Of a DNA stretch of 64,000 bases, positions 50,214-58,233 are shown piece by piece. The notes beneath the pieces were generated by a model. The model worked only from the letters and a program-made list of their open reading frames with translations. It ran no database searches and had not been told where the DNA came from. Location: the NCBI GenBank assembly GCA_902615145.1, contig CACMNK010000001.1, forward strand, positions 62,001 through 126,000, given 5' to 3'. Every line of letters starts with the position of its first letter. The first letter of the stretch is position 1. A program made the position numbers and the translations under genes. The stretch is from an uncultured Pelagibacteraceae bacterium. GTDB taxonomy: Bacteria > Pseudomonadota > Alphaproteobacteria > Pelagibacterales > Pelagibacteraceae.

Positions 50214-50917
50214 AATCTGTCTAAACCCTTGTTTTTTATTTTTATCAGTTCTGTATTATATTGCATTAAAAAAATTAACAACGAGAATAGGGCAAATGCC
50301 GCAGTCATAATCATCAAAGGTACCAACATTGAAGAATGAATTGTAGATTTTGACAAAATATTTATTGATGCTGGCTGATGAAGCGTATTCCACCAATCTA
50401 CAGAGTACTTAATAATTGGAACATTTATTATTCCTAAAACTGTTATGATTGAGGTAATTTTTAAAACTTGTTCTTTTTTATCATAAATTCTCCAAGCCAT
50501 TAAAAACATTAAATAAAAAAGTGCAAGAATTAACATAGAAGTAATTCTAGCATCCCAAGCCCACCATGTTCCCCATGTTGGTTTACCCCAAATAGATCCT
50601 GTGACTAAAGCAATAATATTAAAGATGAAACCTGATGGAGCTAAACTTTTAGCGATCAAAAAAAAGTTTTTTAATTTAAAAATATAACCAGTTACTGATA
50701 AAAATGTAATTGAAGAAAAAATTCCAAGTGCTAACCATGCTGCGGGTACATGAACATACATAATTCTAACAGTATGACTTTGCAAATAGTCCTCGGGGGA
50801 CAATAATAAAGACTCAATAAGACCGATAGTCAAAACGATTACAAGTAGATAAAGGACATATCTCGGGGCTTTGGAAGTGATTGAAAATATTTTGTTTGGT
50901 TCAAAATGTTTAAACAT
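50210..50917 (-). CDS. ccmC: Heme exporter/transfer protein CcmC
   Basis: Six-helix membrane protein that loads heme on CcmE. The 235-residue protein has the WWD motif GKPTWGTWWAWDARITSM and the flanking histidines in YVHVPAAWLALG and LHQPASI. It is the first gene of the local ccmCDEFGH series. The ABC parts ccmA and ccmB are not in the window and must lie elsewhere if the system is complete. Confidence 0.96.
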   Translation of the reverse strand: MFKHFEPNKIFSITSKAPRYVLYLLVIVLTIGLIESLLLSPEDYLQSHTVRIMYVHVPAAWLALGIFSSITFLSVTGYIFKLKNFFLIAKSLAPSGFIFNIIALVTGSIWGKPTWGTWWAWDARITSMLILALFYLMFLMAWRIYDKKEQVLKITSIITVLGIINVPIIKYSVDWWNTLHQPASINILSKSTIHSSMLVPLMIMTAAFALFSLLIFLMQYNTELIKIKNKGLDRL

Positions 50918-50949
50918 AAAAGATATATACTAATTAATACGCTGAATAT

Positions 50950-51023
50950 AATGTGAAAAATTATCCGATCAAGAATGCAGAGGGAGATAATAACGAAGGG
51001 TAAAATTTTAGCATCCTTGATCG
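50950..51023 (-). ncRNA. Candidate small RNA in the hspQ-ccmC spacer
   Basis: The 172-base spacer holds a 13-bp stem (50966-50978 with 51011-51023) with one G-U pair and a 32-base loop, unusually strong for such AT-rich DNA. In the minus direction a TTAGAC-16-GATAAT promoter-like pair (51057 to 51030) would start RNA at about the first base of the stem, and a run of five T follows soon after the stem. The loop would carry TCTCCCTCT and ACCCTTC, pyrimidine stretches able to pair with Shine-Dalgarno sequences. A plus-strand TATAAT (50947-50952) makes the opposite strand possible too. No coding frame fits. The spacer otherwise holds nothing. Confidence 0.5.
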
Positions 51024-51089
51024 AATTATATTATCTTTAGAAGGATCGTGTGTCTAAGTTTTGAGCTAATTGTGTTTAAAAAATGAATT

Positions 51090-51410
51090 TTAGTTAGATT
51101 GCTTGAAATAACTTGAGCCTTTTTTACCAGAAAAAATTTCCTCTATAAGCGGGTGTTTTATGGGCTCATTAGAATCGTCTACTAATAAATTCTGCTCTGA
51201 GACATACGCCTCATATGTAATTTCATCATTTTCAGCCAATAAATGATAAAATGGTTGATCTTTTCTTGGTCTAACATTTTTCGGAATAGACTGATACCAC
51301 TCCTCAGAATTATTAAATTCAAAATCAACATCATAAATTACACCTCTAAATTCAAAGTGTTTATGTTTTACAATGTCACCAATTGAAAATTTCGCTTTTT
51401 GAATTGCCAT
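51090..51410 (-). CDS. hspQ: Heat shock protein HspQ (YccV family)
   Basis: Small hemimethylated-DNA-binding/YccV-like protein; in enterobacteria HspQ acts as a Lon specificity factor and is heat-induced. The 106-residue protein shows KFSIGDIVKHKHFEFRGVIYD, the PFYHLLAENDEITYEAYVSE core and LIEEIFSGKKGSSYF. It is monocistronic, divergent from yciB, and possibly followed by the candidate small RNA on the same strand. Confidence 0.92.
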   Translation of the reverse strand: MAIQKAKFSIGDIVKHKHFEFRGVIYDVDFEFNNSEEWYQSIPKNVRPRKDQPFYHLLAENDEITYEAYVSEQNLLVDDSNEPIKHPLIEEIFSGKKGSSYFKQSN

Positions 51411-51419
51411 TGAAGAGAG

Positions 51420-51445
51420 TATGGGTATTTAAAAATAAAAATCAA
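51420..51445 (-). promoter_or_regulatory. Possible heat-shock (RpoH-type) promoter of hspQ
   Basis: On the minus strand TTGATT (51445 to 51440), 14 bases and CCCATA (51425 to 51420) resemble the RpoH pattern of a TTGAA box followed by a CCCAT box. The -10-like box ends 9 bases before the ATG, so the transcript would be almost leaderless, and no Shine-Dalgarno is visible. The match is short and the region AT-rich, so this is tentative. Confidence 0.3.
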
Positions 51446-51498
51446 TAGGAAAAAATATAAAGTTTTTGTTAAATTTTATTTATGTTAATATCTTTTTT

Positions 51499-52050
51499 GT
51501 GAATAAATCCTTAATTAAATTTCTTACAGATTTTGGACCGCTTATAATTTTTTTTTACTACTATTACGATAGTGACAAAGATTTAAAGATTGCAATACCA
51601 CCTTTCATAATTGCAACTATTATCGCACTAATAATTATGTGGATGCTAGAGAAAAAAATTCCTAAAGTTCCTTTAATTAGTGGAATACTAATTACATTAT
51701 TTGGTGGACTGACTATCTATTTTGATAATCCAGTTTTCATTTATATTAAACCAACTATTATAAATATCTTATTCGGATTATCTCTAATATTTGGTAGATA
51801 TTTTACAAAAGAGCCTGTGCTTAAAAAAATTATGGGTGGTTCAATTTCATTATCAGATACAGGCTGGGAAATATTGAATAAAAGATGGATATATTTTTTC
51901 TTTGGATTAGCAGTTTTGAATGAGTTAGTATGGAGAACTCAAACTGAGGAGTTTTGGGTTAACTTTAAAGTATGGGGCTTATTACCTATCACATTTATTT
52001 TCACTGCTTTTCAGATCAGTTTAATTAATAAATATAAAATTAATGAATAA
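51499..52050 (+). CDS. yciB: YciB/IspZ family inner-membrane protein
   Basis: Intracellular septation protein A family, a five- to six-helix membrane protein linked to envelope and division functions. From the GTG at 51499 it has 183 residues (FLTDFGPLIIFFYYYYDSDK matches family N termini). A TTG at 51466 would add eleven residues; neither has a clear Shine-Dalgarno. Other signatures are GGLTIYFDNPVFIYIKPTII, KRWIYFFFGLAVLNELVWR and FWVNFKVWGLLPITFIF. It overlaps the DUF2794 gene by 8 bases. Confidence 0.9.
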   Translation: MNKSLIKFLTDFGPLIIFFYYYYDSDKDLKIAIPPFIIATIIALIIMWMLEKKIPKVPLISGILITLFGGLTIYFDNPVFIYIKPTIINILFGLSLIFGRYFTKEPVLKKIMGGSISLSDTGWEILNKRWIYFFFGLAVLNELVWRTQTEEFWVNFKVWGLLPITFIFTAFQISLINKYKINE

Positions 52051-52390
52051 CAATTTACGATTAATCATAAATAATACACACAATAAAAGTATCGATGAAA
52101 AATATTTTTTTGAAAAAAACGAACTTAAAATAATTCTGGATTTATATGCTAAAATGGTTTCTGAAGGATCTTGGAAAGATTATGGATTAAATATTTCCAG
52201 TAGACAGGTTGGGTTTAGTGTTTTTAAGAATGCTGCTGAAAATGCTCTATATAAAATCTGTAAAAATTTTAAACCAAAAAACAAAAATTTAAGATATTTG
52301 ATTACTGATACAAATGGCAAGATTTTAAAAAATTCTGACAATCTAAGTAATTTGCTGAAAAATACTAATTGGAAAAAACTTTCAGATTAA
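52043..52390 (+). CDS. DUF2794 family protein
   Basis: Small soluble protein of 115 residues that fits the alphaproteobacterial DUF2794 pattern: FFEKNELKIILDLYAKMVSE, SEGSWKDYGLNISSRQVGFS and LRYLITDTNGKILKN. The function is unknown. It overlaps yciB and ends 2 bases before the end of the convergent BI-1 gene. The family call is from memory of the W-[KR]-D-Y and I-L-K patterns. Confidence 0.75.
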   Translation: MNNNLRLIINNTHNKSIDEKYFFEKNELKIILDLYAKMVSEGSWKDYGLNISSRQVGFSVFKNAAENALYKICKNFKPKNKNLRYLITDTNGKILKNSDNLSNLLKNTNWKKLSD

Positions 52391-52392
52391 CG

Positions 52393-53157
52393 TTATCTTC
52401 TTTGACCAAAAAGTCTAAGAAGCATTATAAATAGATTTATGAAATCAAGATACAAGGTTAAAGCACCCATTACAGCCTTTTTACCCATTAATTCACCAGT
52501 ATCACTTGCTACATACATATTTTTTATTTTTTGTGTATCATAAGCGGTTAATCCAACAAATATAAGCACACCTAAAATTGAAATAACAAAATACATCATA
52601 GATGACTTCATGAAAATATTTACCAACGAAGCAATGATAATTCCAATCAATCCCATCATCAAGAAAGAACCTAATTTCGTTAAGTCTCTTTTTGTTGTAT
52701 ATCCATAAATGCTCATCGCACCAAAAGTTGCTGAAGATATGAAGAAAACTCTAGTTACACTCAAACCAGTATACACTAATAATATTGATGAAAGAGATAA
52801 TCCCATTAATGCAGCAAAAACCCAAAAAGTAGTTTGTGCTTTTCCAGCACTCATTTTATTTATTCCAAAACTCATGTAAAACACAATTGCTAATGGAGCT
52901 AACATTACAACCCATTTCAATCCGGACATATAAATTGCTGAACCAAAACTCGTTAATGCAACAATAGAACCACCTGCATCAGTTACTACCGACATCTTAA
53001 AGGATAATAAAGCTACAATCCCAGTTAAAAGAACACCGGTTGCCATATAATTGTAAACTTTTAGCATATAGGCTCTTAAGCCTTCATCCATAACCGCAGT
53101 TGTCTCTTGCGCTGCAGCTTTTGCTCTTGCTAAAATTCCTTTTTTATCAAATTCCAT
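52393..53157 (-). CDS. Bax inhibitor-1/YccA family membrane protein
   Basis: Seven-helix membrane protein of the BI-1 family (YbhL, YccA), 254 residues; some members conduct calcium or modulate FtsH. Signatures are AYMLKVYNYMATGVLLTG at the N terminus, TTFWVFAALMGLSLSSILL and LTAYDTQKIKNMY, with the conserved Asp pair near the C terminus (LTLYLDFINLFIMLLRLFG). It is divergent from the aldo/keto reductase and convergent with DUF2794. Confidence 0.92.
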   Translation of the reverse strand: MEFDKKGILARAKAAAQETTAVMDEGLRAYMLKVYNYMATGVLLTGIVALLSFKMSVVTDAGGSIVALTSFGSAIYMSGLKWVVMLAPLAIVFYMSFGINKMSAGKAQTTFWVFAALMGLSLSSILLVYTGLSVTRVFFISSATFGAMSIYGYTTKRDLTKLGSFLMMGLIGIIIASLVNIFMKSSMMYFVISILGVLIFVGLTAYDTQKIKNMYVASDTGELMGKKAVMGALTLYLDFINLFIMLLRLFGQRR

Positions 53158-53238
53158 AATTGATATAGATATATAGTCTTTTACTAATTATTCAAGATAC
53201 CTTAAAAGATTAATAAATATTAACACTTTAAAACCACA

Positions 53239-54279
53239 ATGAATTACAAAAAATTAGGTAATACTGATCTTGACGTTAGTACAATTTGTCTCGGTACAAT
53301 GACCTGGGGAGAACAAAATACGGAAGAAGAAGGTTTCGAGCAAATGGACTGGGCATTAGATCATGGAGTAAACTTTTGGGATACAGCAGAAATTTATTCA
53401 ATTCCCATGAGAAAAGAAACTTATGGTGAAACAGAGAGAATAATTGGAAACTGGTTTAAAAAAACAAATAAAAGGGACAAAGTTGTAATTGCTACAAAAG
53501 TCTGTGGAAATACCTCAAATAAATATATTCGGGGTGGTGGAAATAATTTTGGAAAAAAGAAAATTTCAGATGCTTTAGAAGAAAGCCTTAAAAGGTTAAA
53601 AACAGACTACATAGATTTATATCAACTTCATTGGCCTGAGAGAAATACTAATTTTTTTGGAAAACACGGTTACGAGCACGATGAAAACGATAATGACTGG
53701 ACACCATTTGAGGAAATACTTAAAAGTCTAGAAAATTTTATTAAGCAGGGAAAAATTAGATATGTAGGTTTGTCTAACGAGACAGCATGGGGTTTGTCAA
53801 AATTTCTTGAAATCTCTAAGTTAAAAAATCTTCCTAAAATGATGTCTGTTCAAAACCCTTATAATTTACTCAATAGATCTTATGAAGTTGGATTAGCAGA
53901 AATTTCAGTAAGAGAGAAAAGTGGATTGTTAGCCTATTCACCACTAGCATTTGGTTACTTAACGGGAAAATATAGGAATAATAATTTGCCTGAAAAATCA
54001 AGAATGAAACTATTTAAAGATTTTACAAGATATAAAAACGAAAATGGTCAAAACGCAATTGAGGAATATTATAAAATATCAAAAAAATTTAACGTTGATT
54101 TTACCCAAATGTCTTTAAAATTTTGTGAGATTCAGCCTTTCGTAACAAGTGTAATTATTGGAGCAACGACAATGGAACAGTTGAAAACAAATATAGAAAG
54201 TGTAAATGTAACTCTATCAAGTGAAATACTAAATGAAATTAATAATATTCAAAAAAAATACCCAAACCCATGCCCATAA
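53239..54279 (+). CDS. Aldo/keto reductase (Tas/YajO-like)
   Basis: NADPH-dependent (beta/alpha)8 reductase, 346 residues. The catalytic tetrad is visible: Asp and Tyr in NFWDTAEIYSIP, Lys in VIATKVCGN, and His in LYQLHWPERN. The N terminus NYKKLGNTDLDVSTICLGTM and the SVQNPYNLLNRSYEVGLAE segment resemble E. coli Tas. The substrate is unknown. Its last 10 bases overlap the next gene. Confidence 0.92.
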   Translation: MNYKKLGNTDLDVSTICLGTMTWGEQNTEEEGFEQMDWALDHGVNFWDTAEIYSIPMRKETYGETERIIGNWFKKTNKRDKVVIATKVCGNTSNKYIRGGGNNFGKKKISDALEESLKRLKTDYIDLYQLHWPERNTNFFGKHGYEHDENDNDWTPFEEILKSLENFIKQGKIRYVGLSNETAWGLSKFLEISKLKNLPKMMSVQNPYNLLNRSYEVGLAEISVREKSGLLAYSPLAFGYLTGKYRNNNLPEKSRMKLFKDFTRYKNENGQNAIEEYYKISKKFNVDFTQMSLKFCEIQPFVTSVIIGATTMEQLKTNIESVNVTLSSEILNEINNIQKKYPNPCP

Positions 54280-54782
54280 TTAAAAAAACTTTATTATTGT
54301 CTTTATTTTTTATTTTTTTTTCAATTACAAAAACCCTAGCTGAAGATCTCAAAAAAATTGGAAAATATAAAGATTGGGAAACCATAGTGCTAGCAGAAAC
54401 ATCGGGTAAAGTTTGTTTTGCTCAATCCTCACCAATTTTACAATCTCCAAAAACAAGTAAAAGAGATGCAAGGCTGTTTGTGACATTCAGACCAGGTGAA
54501 AAAATTACTAATGAAATAAGCACTACCGCTGGATATGAATTTAATAAAAATAATACTGTTCTTGCAACATCTGGAAATAACAAATTTAAATTTGATATCA
54601 AACAACAAGGTTTTGCTTGGATGACCAGTAATAAAAAAGAAAAAATAATGGTTAGGGTTATGAAAAAAGGTTCTAGAATTATGGTTACTGGTTATAACGA
54701 AAAAGGTTCTCAAACAATTGATCATTATTCATTATTAGGTTTCACTAAAGCTTATAACACAGCGAAAAAAGCTTGTAGTTAG
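54270..54782 (+). CDS. Invasion-associated locus B (IalB)-like exported protein
   Basis: Periplasmic protein of 170 residues with a signal peptide (LLLSLFFIFFSITKTLAED). The mature part fits the IalB pattern: KDWETIVLAETSGKVCFAQS, a basic DARLFVTFRPGEKITNEIS stretch and a GYEFNKNNT segment. Two cysteines, near residue 49 and at the C terminus (KKACS), may form a disulfide. In pathogens the family is named for invasion, but it is common in free-living alphaproteobacteria and its role is unknown. It ends 3 bases before argG. Confidence 0.8.
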   Translation: MPIIKKTLLLSLFFIFFSITKTLAEDLKKIGKYKDWETIVLAETSGKVCFAQSSPILQSPKTSKRDARLFVTFRPGEKITNEISTTAGYEFNKNNTVLATSGNNKFKFDIKQQGFAWMTSNKKEKIMVRVMKKGSRIMVTGYNEKGSQTIDHYSLLGFTKAYNTAKKACS

Positions 54783-54785
54783 TTA

Positions 54786-55970
54786 ATGACACAAAACAGA
54801 AGAATTGTATTAGCTTATTCTGGAGGACTAGATACCTCCATAATACTTAAATGGCTTCAAGAAAATTATAATGCCGAAGTAATCTGTTACACGGCTGATA
54901 TTGGTCAAGTGATAGATAAAAAAAAGATAATCAAAAATGCTAAAAAATTTGGGGTAAAAAATATTATAATAAAAGACTTAAAAAATATTTTTGTTAAAGA
55001 TTATGTTTTTCCGATGATCAGAGGTCACGCGATTTATGAGGGCGTATATTTATTGGGTACCTCAATTGCAAGACCTTTAATAGCAAAAGATCAAATAAGA
55101 ATTGCAAAAAAATATAAAGCTTATGCAGTATCTCATGGAGCCACCGGTAAAGGAAATGATCAAGTAAGATTTGAGCTTGGCTATCATTTTTTTGGTCCAA
55201 AGATTAAGATAATAGCACCCTGGCGAATTTGGAATTTAAGATCTAGAACAGATCTTATTAAATATGCAAAAAAATACAAAATACCGATACCTAAAGATAA
55301 AGCAGGTTCCACACCTTTTTCTGTTGATGATAACTTGTTTCATACCTCTACCGAGGGAAAAGTTTTAGAAAATCCTAAAAATTCTGCTCCAGAAATTATT
55401 TTTCAAAGAACGGTTTCTGCAGAGAAAGCTCCTAATAAGCCTACATTTATATCCATAAATTTTAAAAATGGAGACCCAGTTGGTATTAATGGAAAAAAAT
55501 ATAATCCTGAGAAAATTTTAACAAAACTTAATTTAATAGCTGGTAAAAACGGTATTGGAAGAGTTGATTTAGTTGAAAATAGATTTCTTGGTATAAAATC
55601 TAGAGGAGTTTATGAAACACCTGGTGGTACACTTCTTATTCATGCACATAGAGCTATAGAGTCCGTAACATTAGACAAAAACACAATGCATAAAAAAGAC
55701 TCCATCATGTCTAGATATGCAGAATTAATTTACAATGGTTATTGGTTTTCAAAAGAAAGGTTTAAACTTCAAAAAATCGTCGACCTCAAAAGAAATAAAG
55801 TAAATGGAACTGTAAAACTTAAGCTTTATAAAGGAAATATTATTATTCAATCAAGAATTACAAAAAGTAAAGCATATTCAATGAAAAAGGTTTCATTTGA
55901 GGAAAATAAATCCTTCAATAAATCTAACGTTGAAAAATTTATAAATTTTCATAAAAAAAAATTAAGATAA
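54786..55970 (+). CDS. argG: Argininosuccinate synthase
   Basis: ATP-dependent enzyme joining citrulline and aspartate in arginine synthesis. The 394-residue length is normal. The PP-loop [19 protein letters not shown] lies at the N terminus, [15 protein letters not shown] and [18 protein letters not shown] near residues 90-130, and [20 protein letters not shown] toward the C terminus. It starts 3 bases after the IalB-like gene and is followed by a hairpin that may end the transcript. Confidence 0.97.
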   Translation: MTQNRRIVLAYSGGLDTSIILKWLQENYNAEVICYTADIGQVIDKKKIIKNAKKFGVKNIIIKDLKNIFVKDYVFPMIRGHAIYEGVYLLGTSIARPLIAKDQIRIAKKYKAYAVSHGATGKGNDQVRFELGYHFFGPKIKIIAPWRIWNLRSRTDLIKYAKKYKIPIPKDKAGSTPFSVDDNLFHTSTEGKVLENPKNSAPEIIFQRTVSAEKAPNKPTFISINFKNGDPVGINGKKYNPEKILTKLNLIAGKNGIGRVDLVENRFLGIKSRGVYETPGGTLLIHAHRAIESVTLDKNTMHKKDSIMSRYAELIYNGYWFSKERFKLQKIVDLKRNKVNGTVKLKLYKGNIIIQSRITKSKAYSMKKVSFEENKSFNKSNVEKFINFHKKKLR

Positions 55971-55979
55971 CTCAAGAAA

Positions 55980-56006
55980 AATTGACAATTTTTTACATTG
56001 TCAATT
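55980..56006 (+). terminator. Hairpin after argG
   Basis: AATTGACAAT and ATTGTCAATT form a perfect 10-bp stem with a TTTTTAC loop, 9 bases after the argG stop. There is no T run after it on the plus strand (CTGAAAAAAA follows), so it is either a weak terminator or an mRNA 3' end stabiliser. The following gene starts 26 bases later. Confidence 0.5.
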
Positions 56007-56031
56007 CTGAAAAAAAACATAACTTAGTTTT

Positions 56032-56484
56032 ATGGACAATTTAAAAAAATGGATGCAAGACTCAGCCAATATATTGTTTGATGATAGTAAAAATGATTTA
56101 AGATCACTACCTAAGGCTGTTAGATTACAAATATTACTAGTCCTAAGTTTTATATGGACAACAGTATTTAGTTTGTATGTATTTTCATATACGACTTTTG
56201 CTTTTGGCTGGGCTGGAACATACTTAGCACATATCGGCCTTATATTTGCAGTCTATATGACATTCAAACAATTCCATAAAGCTGAGGAAAAATCGACCAG
56301 CGTCTTTCAAACAAAAAATTTTGATCCATTTAAAATTATGGTTATTGTATTTGTTATAGTGTTTATTTTTGTTTTTTCTAAGGGTATCGAAGTTTTAACA
56401 AATACTAACTCGTATACTATTCCATATGATGGTCCATCAAAATCAGTGTTTGAAAAATGGTTGCCATTTAGTAAGGACAAATAA
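56032..56484 (+). CDS. Hypothetical membrane protein
   Basis: I do not recognise a family. The 150-residue protein has a polar N terminus (about 35 residues) and three hydrophobic segments, around residues 35-57, 60-80 and 100-122, then a short polar tail with PYDGPSKSVFEKWLPF. Its stop shares a base with the start of the PsiE-like gene (TAATG), so the two are probably made together and may interact in the inner membrane. Confidence 0.75.
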   Translation: MDNLKKWMQDSANILFDDSKNDLRSLPKAVRLQILLVLSFIWTTVFSLYVFSYTTFAFGWAGTYLAHIGLIFAVYMTFKQFHKAEEKSTSVFQTKNFDPFKIMVIVFVIVFIFVFSKGIEVLTNTNSYTIPYDGPSKSVFEKWLPFSKDK

Positions 56485-56864
56485 TGGAAAAAATAGCTAA
56501 GAATCTACAACTTATACTAATGTGCATTATTTTAATAAGCACAGTAATTGCTGTAGGTATTGAAATTTATAAAATGTATCAAAACATGTCTGTAACGTTA
56601 GCTGACTTGTTATTAATGTTTCTTTATTTAGAAGTTCTTGCAATGGTTAGAGTTTTTTGGAACCAGCAATCAATCAGTATTACGTTACCACTACTAATAG
56701 CAATTACTGCACTTGCTCGATTTATTATTCTTCAAGGTAAAGAGATGGACCCTACTGCATTGGTTTATGAGGCAGTTGCAATAGTTTTAATTGCTGGTGC
56801 TATTGTAATCTTGAGATTAAGACATAGTGATAAATTAGGTCTTAAGAAAAAAAAATCTAAATAG
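56484..56864 (+). CDS. PsiE-like (phosphate-starvation-inducible) membrane protein
   Basis: Four-helix membrane protein of 126 residues. The pattern LLMFLYLEVLAMVRVFW followed by ITLPLLIAITALARFIILQG fits the PsiE family, named for induction under phosphate limitation in E. coli; the biochemical role is unknown. I see no Pho box in the short upstream region. The C terminus is basic (GLKKKKSK). It is coupled to the preceding membrane gene and lies 6 bases before the photolyase-like gene. Confidence 0.78.
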   Translation: MEKIAKNLQLILMCIILISTVIAVGIEIYKMYQNMSVTLADLLLMFLYLEVLAMVRVFWNQQSISITLPLLIAITALARFIILQGKEMDPTALVYEAVAIVLIAGAIVILRLRHSDKLGLKKKKSK

Positions 56865-56870
56865 TTTTAA

Positions 56871-58010
56871 ATGAATTTTGAACCCTCAAGGGCTAAGGCC
56901 TTAGATCGATTAGAAAGTTTTGTTGAAAACAATCTTACAGAATACTCAAAGCTTAGAAATTTTGATTTTGGTCCAGATAAAAGATCAAATGTTTCTTGTT
57001 TGTCACCATATATAACTCATGGAATTGTTAATGAACAAGAGATCATTAAAAAATCTCTAGGTAAATTTTCTTTTTCAAAAAATGAAAAATTTATACAAGA
57101 AGTATTATGGCGCACATATTGGAAGGGCTGGCTAGAATTAAGACCAAATGTTTGGTCAGATTATTTAACAGAATTAATTAAAATTAAGGAAAATTTAAAA
57201 AATAATCAAAATTATAAAAATGCAATTGAAGGAAAAACAAAGATAGATTGCTTTAATCAATGGGTAATCGAACTAAAAGAAAATAATTATTTACACAATC
57301 ATACAAGGATGTGGTTCGCCAGTATTTGGATTTTTACTCTAGAATTACCTTGGCAATTAGGTGCAGAATTTTTTATGCAACATCTATATGACGGCGATGC
57401 TGCGTCCAATACTCTTGGATGGAGATGGGTTGCTGGAGTTCAAACACAAGGAAAACATTATTTGGCGAGCGAATGGAACATTAAAAAATTCACTGCTAAC
57501 AGATTCAATAATATTAATTTAAATGAAAATGCTCCTCCAAAAGTATCTGAAAAAACTTACTCAATAATAAAACAAGATTTTAGTAATCCTCAAAATATTG
57601 AAGATAAAAGTCTATTAATTTTTGATAATAATCTTGCTTTTGAAATTACTGATTTTCAAAATTACAAATTTAAAAAAATTTATTTAATTTCAAATGAAAA
57701 TAATAATAGATCTATTAAGCTGAGTGAAAAAGTTGTAAAATTTAAATCCCTTTTAATTGAAGACCAAGAAGAAAGGTTAAAAGCCAAGTCTATTGATTAT
57801 GAGGTGGTCAATATAAGTAAAATAAAAGATATTCAAAACTGTTATGGTTTATATCCCTCAGTTGGTGAAAATTTAGATTATTTAAATTTAAATAGCTCAA
57901 AAATAACTTTTTTATATAGAAAACTTGATCAGTATTCTTGGCAATATTGCAAAAAAGGTTTTTTTAATTTTAAAAATTATATTCCAAAAATAATTTCAAC
58001 TTTCAATTAA
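56871..58010 (+). CDS. Photolyase/cryptochrome-like protein with N-terminal FAD domain
   Basis: The first 215 or so of 379 residues match the helical FAD-binding domain of photolyases: SNVSCLSPYITHGIVNEQE, FIQEVLWRTYWKGWLELRP, NYLHNHTRMWFASIWIFTLE and DGDAASNTLGWRWVAG followed by KHYLASEWNIKKFT. The usual N-terminal antenna-binding alpha/beta domain is absent. The C-terminal 150 residues (KSLLIFDNNLAFE, KKIYLISNE, YEVVNISKI, YPSVGENLDYL) look like an alpha/beta fold, so the domain order may be reversed. Whether it repairs DNA or acts as a light sensor is not known. It overlaps the convergent small gene by 4 bases. Confidence 0.82.
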   Translation: MNFEPSRAKALDRLESFVENNLTEYSKLRNFDFGPDKRSNVSCLSPYITHGIVNEQEIIKKSLGKFSFSKNEKFIQEVLWRTYWKGWLELRPNVWSDYLTELIKIKENLKNNQNYKNAIEGKTKIDCFNQWVIELKENNYLHNHTRMWFASIWIFTLELPWQLGAEFFMQHLYDGDAASNTLGWRWVAGVQTQGKHYLASEWNIKKFTANRFNNINLNENAPPKVSEKTYSIIKQDFSNPQNIEDKSLLIFDNNLAFEITDFQNYKFKKIYLISNENNNRSIKLSEKVVKFKSLLIEDQEERLKAKSIDYEVVNISKIKDIQNCYGLYPSVGENLDYLNLNSSKITFLYRKLDQYSWQYCKKGFFNFKNYIPKIISTFN

Positions 58011-58228
58011 AACCACCTAAACATTCCGATAATTCCTGCCGTTGCGTAAAAAAATTGTAAAAATAATATTCCTCTATGACCACCTCTATACGCCCAAATT
58101 CCAATTAAAATTGCAGATAAAAGTAATAAGCAAAAACCAAAAAATTCAATACCAATATTCATAGCTACGAATAATGAATATAATATTGCTGTTATAACTC
58201 CTGCCCATTCAAAAATCTTATTATCCAT
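58007..58228 (-). CDS. Small hypothetical membrane protein
   Basis: The 73-residue protein has three hydrophobic stretches (about residues 8-27, 28-48 and 53-70) and short polar loops (AYRGGHRG). It slightly resembles one unit of small transporter-like families, but I cannot assign it. It lies 5 bases after the Cys-rich exported protein gene on the same strand and ends against the photolyase-like gene. Confidence 0.65.
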   Translation of the reverse strand: MDNKIFEWAGVITAILYSLFVAMNIGIEFFGFCLLLLSAILIGIWAYRGGHRGILFLQFFYATAGIIGMFRWF

Positions 58229-58233
58229 AATTT

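Noticed and set aside
50950-51057. 6S RNA in the hspQ-ccmC spacer
   Set aside because: The folded region is only about 60-75 bases and does not show the long double-arm with central bubble of 6S RNA.
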